64,000 bases of DNA from Aphelocoma coerulescens (lineage: Eukaryota > Chordata > Aves > Passeriformes > Corvidae). The notes beneath the pieces were generated by a model. The model worked only from the letters and a program-made list of their open reading frames with translations, ran no database searches and had not been told where the DNA came from. A program made the position numbers and the translations under genes. Each line of letters starts with the position of its first letter. Position 1 is the first letter of the stretch. Positions 48,101-58,500 of the stretch are shown here, piece by piece. The stretch is taken from assembly GCF_041296385.1 (NCBI RefSeq), contig NC_091022.1, forward strand, positions 20,913,967-20,977,966, given 5' to 3'.

Positions 48101-50308
48101 CCTAAAATGATAGCATCTTTAACTCCAAATTCAACAGTGGCACTGCCATCATCTGCTGAAGCACTCTGCTGCTAGAGAAAGCCCAGGAGCTGTCTAGAGA
48201 GGCTAAACATGGGCAGATTTGAAAAAATCTGTAATGCTTATAAGTAATAGTTACACTAAGAAAGATAGTTGAGCTTTATAAACACGAAAATCTTGTGTTA
48301 AGTGTCTTGGCTGTGTTAATAGGCAGTTCTGCTGTGACTCTGTGTGAGGTGGCAGCCACTGGCACCTGCAATGAGGAGTAGAAGCCCATGGTGGCTGGAC
48401 CAAGACCACAAGTGGTATACAATGTTTGTAAAACTAATCTGGAGTTTAAAAAATATATATATGCTTAAATGCACATATTTATTACACCTGATAGTGGTAT
48501 ATGCTGCATATATTTAGAAGTGCACAAGTACAGAATGGAGTGGAAAATAAACATTCACTTCTGAAAACTCACAGATATATGAATTCAAATAGTTTTATTT
48601 GTTGTAGGAAAGATCTTAAATCAATCTTTAAATCAAGAGGAAGACAAATTTCCATTCACTTGTGTCACAGTGTCCAGAAATTCTGGGAAAATGAATAGGA
48701 ATGCTTGAATCATTTACTAGATAGTACTTATGGTTCTTTGTATTTTGCAGTATAAGTCCTCAATTAGAGGGTTTATGCACTAATAATCAGTTCCAGGGAA
48801 CTTAGTTGGCTCTTAGAAAGTCTCTAGAAAAACAAGTAGTATCAACCAACATTTTCCTATGTTGAAAACTGTAAAATACTAAATACACAGCTGGAGTAAA
48901 CTGACCCAATTCCATTTAATTGGAGCTACATCAATTTATTCCAGAAGAAATTCAGCCAGTGAATGAACAAATAAATTTTCCGAGGGCAAAGGAAATCCAA
49001 CAAGACAAAACTGCAGAAAGTATCCATGGGATCTCTCTGGCTTCATTCTATTGCCTTCTCTGAAGAATTAAAAATGGATAATTATGTCCTATTTAAGTTT
49101 TGAGAGATATTGTTTGTTGATCAGTGCAAGCATTTCTTGAAAATTTAATTCAAAAGTTTCTTTCTCAGTCATTTGTCTTTTAAAACCAAGAAAACAACAA
49201 TGTTCCTAGTGTTTTCTCCAAAGATTAACATAACAAAATTAATTTAGGTATTATTATAAAAAAAAAAAATTGAACAGTTTAAAAATTGGATGGTTTCTGA
49301 AATAAAGTCTCATGGAACATTTTTAATGTTCTGAGACATACCTATGCTAGAGCAGACTTTCAAGCCCTATTCATACTGAGAACTATTTTATTCCTTGACT
49401 GTTTGCACTGAAGTTACAGTGAATTCTCAAAGAGCAAATTAGTGTCAGCATACACTAGATATAGCTCCAGTTAAACTCCATGAACAGATACCATTAACTT
49501 CAGTGCAGGGTAGAGAGAGTAGAGAGCAGGGGCCTGCCTTTAACTTTTTCCTATATTCATATTTAAAAGTCTTGAAAATAGAATTTGAGTAGTTACACAT
49601 CAGGGCTGCACATTCCACACTGGAGAAGAGCATTTTAGTGATGTATGTTCTTCTTGGGGGAAAAGACAGTCTTTATCATAAGTGTTAGAACTGTTCCCTG
49701 TCAAATGGTTAAGAGATTTGCTGCATGATGGGAGAAAATGCAGTTGTGTCTGTAAGACAGCAAGCCTGGATCTGCACTCAGATCCCACTTCCCCTGGATA
49801 TACAAATTTGTTCAGCCTTCATTCTTTATGCTAGGGGGATTAAATTAAATCTTCATGGTTTTAGCCAAAGGTGTGTTCAAGAGTTAGTTTGTCCTCTGAT
49901 TTTTATGGGCAATGTTGAACCCCAGTGCTGCAGTCTTTGATAAGCAGATATGAATATCAGTGCTCCATTTAATATTTTAAACTCTAACTGTCATATACAG
50001 AAAATATTACGATGATTAATACATATTGTTGTGGGAATAACCGTGTAACAACTTTCTTTTAAAGTGATGAAACATGGTGCTCAATTTATTACTGAACTAA
50101 CTTTCACACTAACTTAAAAACAAAATGTGGTCCTATTTGTATATGAATAGGCCTTTTATACTTTGGAAGTCATAGTCATTCATTAAATACTGGTAGATGA
50201 TTTTGCCTTTTTTACCTTTTAATGTGAGGGTAAAGTCAATGCCTGTTGTTTGAACTGGCTGGGTATTATCTGCTCCTTCCTCAGGAATAATACACTGCTT
50301 ATCTTATC

Positions 50309-50321
50309 TGACCCATGACCT
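50309..50321 (-). promoter_or_regulatory. DR1 nuclear-receptor site (HNF4/RXR type)
   Basis: TGACCC, A, TGACCT on the plus strand is AGGTCA, T, GGGTCA on the minus strand. That is a direct repeat with one-base spacing, the element bound by HNF4, COUP-TF and RXR heterodimers. It sits about 5.2 kb upstream of the VTG1 TATA box and two bases from an ERE-like palindrome. A role in liver expression of VTG1 is inference. Confidence 0.5.
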
Positions 50322-50323
50322 AA

Positions 50324-50336
50324 TGTCACAGTGACC
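50324..50336. promoter_or_regulatory. Near-consensus oestrogen response element
   Basis: TGTCACAGTGACC matches the ERE consensus GGTCA-NNN-TGACC at nine of ten defined positions, with a perfect GTCA-CAG-TGAC core. Even the spacer CAG is that of the classical Xenopus vitellogenin A2 element. It lies about 5.15 kb upstream of the predicted VTG1 start site. Oestrogen control of vitellogenin genes is established knowledge; use of this site is inference. Confidence 0.5.
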
Positions 50337-53183
50337 CAGTGCTCTGAAACGAAGGTATCACACACCTCATATATTCTGTACTGAGGGTAAGTTCATACTG
50401 AGCTTCCTCCTGACACCATAAATCTATCTGTTACTCTGACTCTAGAAAGGGATGATCCAGACCTGTCCTGTTCTTGCAGTGGTTCTGTGATGTAACAGAA
50501 TAAGTTACATAGACGAAGGTCCATGAAACAAACAAATAATCGTCATTATACATAATATAAGTAGCAATGTTGAGAAATCATTATATATTTTTGTAACTCC
50601 ACACTTTGAAAAAAAAAATAGTAAGCCCAATTCCTTTTTTGGGAGAATCTGAAGTTTTGCAGTGTAATACACTTGGACTGTTGTAAAGAAAAAAGCCTTG
50701 AGAATTTTCTTCTTTTTAAAATTCTTCCACCACTGACTTGGGCATTGTTCCTCCAGCGATAGAAAGGCATCCTGATACAATATGACAGAGGATCATGGGT
50801 CATTTTCTGAAGTAGCAGCTGTTTTGTGTGTTCACAGTGCCTCCTGAAAAAGGGTTGGGATGCTGAGTCCGCTAAACCAGGTGTGTTCCCTCTTCCTGCT
50901 TTCAATCCTGAGGCACATGGGGTGGTCTGGGTTCTCCTCACTTCCCTGCAGCAGTGCCCACACTTTATACAGTCATAGTTCATCACAATAAACATTAGAC
51001 AAGTATTCTCCCCTTCAGATAAGTTAGCAGCCATGACAGCTGTAGCCAAGCATGCAATCACCAGCAGTACCTCAGCCTACAGAGCAAGGCCTAATCAGTG
51101 CAGGGCACAGAGCTCGCCATGTCCTATCTGTGGTGTCACCATTTCATCCCCAAACTGACTGAGCTGGAGTCATGACACAGCTAAATTTCAGGGCTACCTG
51201 GTTTCCTGTCAGCACCAACGCCACAGGAGCTAATCACTCTGTGACCATGAAGTCTAAGGGTTAAGATAAACTTATTAGTTATCTTCTAGTGCAATGGAAT
51301 TACATAGCAAACACCAGTCCTCAAATATGAAGTGACTCAAATCTCAGATGCAAGTTGTCTAACATTTAACCCTACTGAATGACTTGGGAAATAGTATGTC
51401 CTCAAAGGGAAGGGGAAATCCTGAAGCCACTGAAAACAGTATGCTGACTGATGAGCCAATGATTATAGTTGCAGTGGTGGACTGTAAGGTTTCAGAATGT
51501 GTTTTCCATATCTGAATACAAATAAAGCCCTTTGAGCTTCTTAGTAAAACTAAGTTGTGTCAAAATAATCTGTTTTCAGATTGAGAATGTCAGATTCTAC
51601 ACTCCTCTTCTTAATTTCATTCTTTTATCTGGAAATGACAGGCAATGCACACGACACATTAGGAAGAATCCCACCAACTACTTCACAAAATGCATGAAGA
51701 TGTGGCTTTATCTTAACAGCATATAATAGCAAAAAGAAAATTTATCAAAATTAAATTCTGCAGCTATTCTATAAATCTAGACCAACAGTATCTTTCAAAA
51801 CATGCATACACCAAAAGCTAGACAATATATAAATAGCATTCCTACCTGATTTAGGTTTCAAACCTTGTATCCAATTCCCACAGTTATCACTCCATTGGTG
51901 GTGTGCCAACATCAAACTGGGATAACATTCAAAAAAAACCAAAAAGTACCTTTTAAAGCAATCTAATGTTTAAAAAATCCCTTTGTGAATGTACTAGAAT
52001 AAGCATAAGGCAATTTAGCCCAACCTAGAACACATTCTTATTCATTAGACAATGTCTCTGGAGAGAATATCAAACATTATCTTGGAGGCTATGCCACACT
52101 TACAAATGCTGAATGTTTAGTGCAAAACATTCAAGGAGTGAATGTTAAATATGAAATAGGTGTGAAGCTTTCTTTTAAAAATCTTTTGAAATGAGGAAAA
52201 CTGAAGGCTAAAAATCACTTTGCTTAGCCAACTGATTATATCTATTTTATCCTGCTATGGTTGCTTGGGAGCTGTTTGGCTAATCTCTGCTTTGTAGTTA
52301 GGCTATCCATTAGCAGGATGGAAATGGCATCACTGCACCATAATTCAGCAATGTGAATACAGAACAAGGAGAGTGCAGAGCTATCTGTGGCAGTACAGCA
52401 GCAGGTAATAAGACTCTGTTACTCAAGCAGAATGTGTTATGTAAAGACAATTGCTGTGTAGAAGCAATAGCTCTAATCAGGTTAATTATGCTGTATTCAT
52501 GTTTCATCTATGGTGCAAGTGCCCTGTAAATTCAAAGCAGTCTACCTCCTCTTACTGCACTCCTTATACAGCCATCACATTCTCCATAACACTCAACACC
52601 ATATATTTTCTTCTTTAAAAGAAAAAAATCCCAAGATATTCCCCATTGCTTTTTAACAATTCCTCGTCTGCATTGTTTATGCCTAAAAGAAGAAAAAAAG
52701 GACACTGGTTATGTATAAAGCCTATACCCACATTAAATTGTCTTCCTCTGCAACCAAATTAGGCACTTGGAAGTTGTTTCTGGAGGGCCTGTTTAACTGT
52801 GGCTTATTTATTTTTCACATATTTTCTTGTTCATTAACATGACCTGTTGAACGTGTAAGAAAAATTGTATTTCCTTTAAAAAGTATGGCTCTTACCTTTC
52901 CTCCTTTTGTCCATTTCCTTAAAGTGATAAATCTCCTGTTTATTCCCTCAGAACTAGCTGGAATGAGGTGTCCACTTTGAAGAAAGGATTAGAGCCCAGT
53001 GCTGTGACCCTCAAACTCTAGCTGTGTCTCCTCTATGCTTACTGAATTTATTAGGTAGTTCCTTTAAAGTAATAATGGGTAAAACAGTTCTGAGATCACT
53101 TTCTCTTCTCCCCCAAGAAAAAAAAAGCCTGGGTAGAGAGGAGTTATTTAAAAGAGAGAGTACATCCTGCAGATGAAGAGAAA

Positions 53184-53250
53184 ATGGCAGCCTGCAGCAT
53201 CTTAATTATTGTAGTTGTTATTTTAGCAATCGGGTATCCACATGCTGATT
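53184..53250 (+). other. Candidate signal-peptide first exon upstream of VTG1
   Basis: An ATG in strong context (AAAATGG) opens a frame MAACSILIIVVVILAIGYPH followed by A and D, which reads as a signal peptide. It ends at a GTAAGC donor in phase 1. TATTTAAAAG lies 39 bp upstream, so the layout resembles that of VTG1 (TATA box about 45 bp before the ATG, very short leader). No family is recognised and no certain second exon follows. Confidence 0.22.
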
Positions 53251-53613
53251 GTAAGCTTGGACTCAGTGTGCTTCATTAGAAAAAAGAAATGCAGTATTTT
53301 CACTACCCATTTAGAACAAATCTATTAATGTTACACCTTAATTATAAAACCTTTTATTAGACTTGAAAAATGCTGTAGTTCTGTTTTAATATGTATGTGT
53401 CCCTCACACAGTATTTCAACGTGCTATTAATAACAATGCTTAAGTAAATATTCTCTCTCATACAGTTCTGTATAAAATAAAAACTTATATATTCTGTCCT
53501 GTGGAATTGAGCTAGTTGAGCTCGGTATGATAGCACAATATTACTGCAGAGGTCAAGCTGTGGCATTGATGAGCAGTGTCATAAAAGCAGGGTGATCGAA
53601 GCAGGAGTTTTGC

Positions 53614-53853
53614 ATGTTACCACTTACAGTATTACTTTGCTGCTGTGCATTTACTTCCATTCTGGCTGCAAAAAATGTAACTGTTTGTAAGGGATGTCTG
53701 ACTACATCTGACAGCACCAAGGTGTGCTGCTGGATTTCACAGGGCTCGCTAACATGGTGTGTCTTGTCGCAGCTCACAGAACTCAGCACCCTAGGAGAAA
53801 ACATCGAGGCAAATCTGTGTGCACTTAATTTTCACCACCTGAGCTCACATTGA
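53614..53853 (+). other. Small ORF, candidate secreted Cys-rich peptide
   Basis: A 79-codon frame begins MLPLTVLLCCCAFTSILAA, a good signal-peptide shape, followed by a cysteine-containing stretch (VTVCKGC, VCCW, TWC). A TATAAAATA motif lies about 140 bp upstream. The ATG context is weak, the opposite strand is also open, and part of the frame is the duplicated 44-bp element. No family is recognised. Confidence 0.18.
53716..53759 (+). repeat. 44-bp duplicated element, copy 1
   Basis: It matches 55,245-55,288 at 38 of 44 positions without gaps, centred on TTTCACAGGGCT. Sequence outside the 44 bp does not align. Confidence 0.7.
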
Positions 53854-54840
53854 ACCAACAACACAATTATTAATCTCTTGAATTGGTTCATATGTCTACC
53901 ATATATTTTAATATTTTACTAGAGAGATTTAATTTCAGGGAAGGTCTGACTACCCATCCAGTTCTGTAATCATTCCCTTCATGAAGGAAACCTGTGATAT
54001 TAAAATCCTCAGGATTTCAAGAGGTTTGAGTAGCGAAGGAACCTAAGAAAGGGAGCCCTCACTTGACTCCTGGTGGAGCAATGATGGAGTAGAGGGACCA
54101 TGCAGCTCCATCCCTGGCTCCAGCTCAGGTGCCCTGGCACCACAATAACACACTTCATTATTCCTCAGTCAGGTGGCACCACTCCAAGTAAATGAAGCAA
54201 TCATGTAAAGGACTGTTGATGGGGCCTGCAGTAAATGTACCTTCAGGCCTAAAGGTGAAGACCTTAGTACCTGAGTTTAGGTTTCACCCTTCTCCTCCCT
54301 GAAGAATAGTACTAGCAGAGAAATCCTTGTTCCCCTCCTGGAGGATAAAGTCTAGTTGCCTGACTTAATGCAGTATTTGCTGTGTTGCACCTTCCACAGC
54401 CTCAGGGAAATACCAGGTATACATTCCTGAGCTCTCCTTCCTGTCCCCTCCGTAACCTTTGTAAGCAGGTGGTTTTTTACATGATATTTAATTTATCATT
54501 TGACCAAAAGACAAGCTTAAATTCAAAGTAAATGTTAAACACTTGCAAAAATTACGTATAACTGACGTTAGGGAGCAAACTCCCTCCTGACATAATTTTG
54601 CTAAGGATTGATCTAAATGTTATTGCTACAAAGGGGAAATTCTGGATATATCTCCCCAAGAGTGACAGCAGCAAAAACCCCATGAGAGCCTACTGAGAAG
54701 CTTCCAATGCTCCCAACTCACTGAGGTCCTGCTGGAAATGTAACTCACTTTTTATTAGATTCTCCTTAAAAACAAAGAGATTAATTTCCCTCCTGTTTTC
54801 ATAGTATAAGCTTCCACTATTAGCCACAGGCTAATGTGAT

Positions 54841-54853
54841 GGTCGTACTGACA
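54841..54853. promoter_or_regulatory. Imperfect ERE-like site
   Basis: GGTCG-TAC-TGACA matches the ERE consensus at eight of ten positions. It lies about 640 bp upstream of the predicted VTG1 start, close to where the chicken vitellogenin II gene has its functional distal ERE. With two mismatches the match alone is weak. Confidence 0.3.
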
Positions 54854-54869
54854 AGCTTTGTCTTTCCAG

Positions 54870-55046
54870 GTGTGGGTAATAAGATATGCTTGCAAAGACA
54901 GACATGGTAGATACCATGGAAAGACAGTTTCTCATTGCATGGCTATGAGCTGTAAGGGGTCTCAAGCCTACATCTATAAATCAACCAGAAATTCTCCTCT
55001 AAAAGTAAAGTTTCAATATGAGCAAGGTTTGTCTCCAAAGCAGTGA
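54870..55046 (+). other. Candidate terminal exon with downstream polyadenylation signal
   Basis: A CTTTGTCTTTCCAG acceptor precedes 58 open codons and a TGA. The peptide is basic with three cysteines (YACKDRHGRYHGK, SHCMAMSCKGS). AATAAA lies at 55,170, about 125 bp after the stop. It would be the last exon of a small gene ending about 0.3 kb before the VTG1 promoter. This is speculative, and no homologue is recognised. Confidence 0.2.
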
Positions 55047-55244
55047 CCCTTATGAAGAGTAAAATATCAGGAGATTGAAGACATGACTGGAAAAAAAGCT
55101 AAATTATTTCAGTTATGATGGAGGAACTATATTTGCATAATTTAAATTTTAGGGGATTTTTACTGTATAAATAAAATGTAGAGAAATGAGGAAAAGTAGC
55201 AAGCAGGATATTTTGAAAATAAAACCTGTTTTCAGCACATACCT

Positions 55245-55288
55245 GCCAAGGTATGCTGCTGAATTTCACAGGGCTTGCAAATATGGTG
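55245..55288 (+). repeat. 44-bp duplicated element, copy 2 (VTG1 proximal promoter)
   Basis: The second copy of the element at 53,716-53,759. It spans about -237 to -194 relative to the predicted VTG1 start and so may be regulatory sequence. Confidence 0.7.
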
Positions 55289-55347
55289 AACTACACAGAA
55301 AGTAAGGTAGCTGAAATCATGAGGTGATTTGAAGTTGTCAGCATTTG

Positions 55348-55382
55348 TGACCTCAGAAATGTTTATTTTTTGATTGATCAAT
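55348..55382. promoter_or_regulatory. VTG1 proximal promoter: TGACCT half-site, FOXA-like and palindromic sites
   Basis: TGACCT (55,348) is a nuclear-receptor half-site, TGTTTATTT (55,360) fits the FOXA/HNF3 consensus, and ATTGATCAAT (55,373) is a perfect palindrome. All fall 100-135 bp before the predicted start of a gene expected to be liver-expressed. Binding is inferred. Confidence 0.35.
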
Positions 55383-55430
55383 ATGCATTCTAGAATACAC
55401 TTATTTGTCAAACTAATGTGCCAAAAGAAA

Positions 55431-55446
55431 CATGTGATATCACATG
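55431..55446. promoter_or_regulatory. Perfect 16-bp palindrome next to the VTG1 TATA box
   Basis: CATGTGATATCACATG reads the same on both strands and contains two E-boxes (CATGTG and CACATG). It ends four bases before the TATA box. Confidence 0.6.
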
Positions 55447-55450
55447 CCTT

Positions 55451-55458
55451 TATAAAAG
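55451..55458 (+). promoter_or_regulatory. TATA box of VTG1
   Basis: TATAAAAG lies 45 bp before the VTG1 ATG. Transcription would start near 55,480-55,482, giving a leader of about 14-16 nt. That agrees with the very short leader of the chicken vitellogenin II gene. Confidence 0.85.
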
Positions 55459-55495
55459 AGAAACCCATCACGTTCACCTTTACTTTATCCCCATC

Positions 55496-55535
55496 ATGAG
55501 GGGCTTGATATTAGCCCTGGTTTTAACCCTGGTGG
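55496..55535 (+). CDS. VTG1: VTG1 exon 1: signal peptide
   Basis: The ATG opens 13 codons plus one base (MRGLILALVLTLV then G) before GTAAGT. This ATG is the first after the TATA box, and the peptide matches vitellogenin signal peptides almost residue for residue. Confidence 0.95.
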
Positions 55536-58500
55536 GTAAGTATGCAACTTATCTGCTTTGATGAATTTAAAATTGTATATTCAGGAAAAGGTTTCAGAAT
55601 CTGAATACAGTTCACTCGCAGACATGAACTTTAAAATGTTGTAGGAAAAACACTTTATTAATTCTTTTGTTGTTTAGGGAACAAAAGGCATTTGGCTAGT
55701 GCTGAAATAGAAGTTAATTAGAAAGGGTTATGCTATATGTGCAAGATGAGACCTAGCCTTTTATACCACAATACATTAACATTTTGGAGTTGGTTTGGGG
55801 TTTTTTTGTCATTTCATGCCTCTATTTTTTTTTCTCTTTCAGGGAGCCAGCATCTTAATTACCGTAAGTAATTTTCCTATCAACTAATATAATTATAATG
55901 AGTGAAATTAAAAATAGAATCTGAAAAGTATATCAATGTTTAATATAGCTTTACAACAGCTAATTTTGTTCAGGTGCAATGCAAAAATGAACAAATTCAT
56001 CTTTTTTTGTTCCATACATTCTAATATAGGTAGTTTAATATGTTCTGTACCTTCTGTATAATATTTTATGGGAACCATTTCTTTGCAGAACCCGATTTCA
56101 GTGAAAACAAGGTTTATACATTTAATTATGAAACCATGCTTCTCAGTGGACTTCCAGAGAAAGGACTTGCAAGAGCTGGAATAAGAATAAAAAGTAAAGT
56201 GGAAATTAGTGGTATTGGGCCAAAACTTTGTCTTATTAGGGTAAGAAAATGTATTCAATTTGAAAGGTAAAATTCTCATCATACTTAGCTTCTTTTTTAA
56301 GCTTTTGTGAAGTAATTAGGTTTCATCGTGTGTTATGCTTACTAAGGGATAATGTAACTAACACTGTTATTTTTTATACAGTGCCCTAAATTCTATTTGC
56401 ACTTTGCCAGGTAATTCTCAGCTCAAGCCAACCTTGGGCTTGAAGGATTTCTTCTGCTTTGTGGTCAGGGAGACAATGGAATGTAATTTGAAATGCACAA
56501 TAATTTATTACTGGATCAATCAAATTGTTCCAAACTATACAACCTAGGATTATTTAATCAACTGATTTCATAACCAGCAGACAAAAGTCAATAAAACATG
56601 CCCCAGTAGTTGCATATGATTCAATATTTAGCATAATTAATGTCATCTGGTAGCTTCTTTTTCTGAAGGGTCCTGAGTGACATTCTTTTCATCCTCAGTT
56701 GTATATTTTTACTGTATGCTGAGTAGTTACTAAGGGTTTTGATTATGTGAAATATACTTTTGCCTTTAATAGGAGCCTATCCCCACTTATAATGAGTGTA
56801 TAGAAATGCACACCTCAACTGCTTTACACAAACTCCACTTAGTCTTCTGTATACAGGGAAGAAAAATGATCATTCTAAAAACTTTAATTTGGCAAATTGA
56901 AAACTTTAGATTAAAAAGTGCAGTGACTGTCTGATAAATGCTTGTAAATATTGTAGCCTTCCAGCCTGAATTAGCCTGCTGTTACTAGGCATTTTTGTAA
57001 GTTCAAATTATAATAGAGCTAGATGGGAAACAGTTTTTCCATTACATTTGTAAGGGGATGGATTTCAAAACATAAAAAACACAGAAATAAGAGTCATACA
57101 TATGAAGTGGTGACTAGAAAGCTTCCCCATCAGAAAAGAGGCAGAAGCATTCTTGTCCTTACCCCAGATCCTCCTTCAGTCCTGCCTAAACAGCTTTTGG
57201 TGGGCCAGAGCGAGTCTTCACCAAAAATTGACTCCTGTTCTCTAAAACCTGCTAACATGATTTTACTGGCCCTACTGCATTTGTGAAAAGTTTCCATTTC
57301 AGAAATAATTTTGGGCAAGAAAAAGAGAAAAGGAAAAAAACATAACAACTTTCAGGGCAAGTTCTAAGCTAAAGGTAATAGTACATTTATTCCCTTCTTC
57401 TCTGGGAAAAAGTTTATTTTGCTGCTGTTATATTTAAATTAGACAGTTTGGAGGGATGGTTCAGGGAATTAAACTTTCATCTGCAGCCTACTAGTTCACA
57501 TTCAGCCCAAACAAAAAGCTCTGTTCCCTGGGCAGTTTCCAGCTGACAATTTTTTCATCACAAACCTACAAGTAAGAATTGCCAGCTGTGTTCAAAACCA
57601 AGCAGACAGCCTAAGTCCTGCCTGGGCCCCGAGGGCTGGGGAAAACTACCTCGCCCTGACCCTGCAGAGCAGTCCCAAACCTGCCTGTATGCAATATGCC
57701 AGAAGCATGTCCAAGAGGCAGCATGAGGGATTTGCTCTGTAACAGCCTTCCCTGTAAGCTTCAGTTACTGAGGTTGGCAGTGATCTCCACCAACAATAAC
57801 AAAAATAAATATGAAAGTGCCGTCTCCAGCGATTTGCTGTATGAGGATTTAGTTTGTGTGGCTTTTTGAGAAACTAATCCGCATCTTGCACCACATTGCC
57901 AGCCTGAGGTGTCAGAGAAAAGTCTCTTTAAATTGTCAAAATGTATAGAAGGGAAGGGTCCTCTGAGAAACTAAGCTAAACATGCCTGTTCCCATGGGGT
58001 AGGAATTATTCAAGCTATGCATAGTTTAGCACAACTTTCTACTTGTTTGGATGTGCCCCAGTTTGAGGCTGGAGCATGAAGTGCAGAGTGGGGTTGGAGA
58101 CAGTGCCTCAGCCTTTGGTTCCACAGCAAAACATGTAGGGAAGGACAATTTCTGTAGCCTGCTGTCCACTGCTCAAACTAATTCCACATGTCTGCCTGGT
58201 CCAGAGGCCACATGTTTATTAGTTTCAGATTACTGCCTGTGCTCTGTGACCCCAGTGAGGGAAATGGCAGAGTTCACAACAGGAGTTAATGATGCATTAT
58301 GCAACATTAACTTTCTCCTGCAATTTCCTGCAGACCTTCCACACCACTTTTGGGTAGCAACCTGCTTCATGTGGTTCTTCTCTGGCTCATTTCTTCGTAA
58401 AGTCAACCTTTGGCAATATGGATTGTCTATGAAACAGAATAGAGTGCAGTGGCTGTAGAAATATCAGCCATTTGCAGTGCTCCCTTTCCTTTCATATATG

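Larger units (their letters stand above)
43567..53100. other. Intergenic, ADGRL4-VTG1 spacer, last part
   Basis: No gene is recognised. It contains a poly-A run (45,134), a G/T-rich tract near 45,720-45,772, a short (AT)n near 48,450, and a compact cluster of nuclear-receptor half-sites at 50,309-50,337 listed separately. Confidence 0.6.

Noticed and set aside
50440..50496. Possible short CR1 tail (GGTTCTGTGATG)
   Set aside because: Only about 12 bases resemble the CR1 end and the body motifs are missing.
58051..58458. 135-codon open frame inside VTG1 intron 3
   Set aside because: It is not in phase with the flanking vitellogenin exons, adds nothing known in vitellogenins, and exon 3 joins exon 4 cleanly without it.
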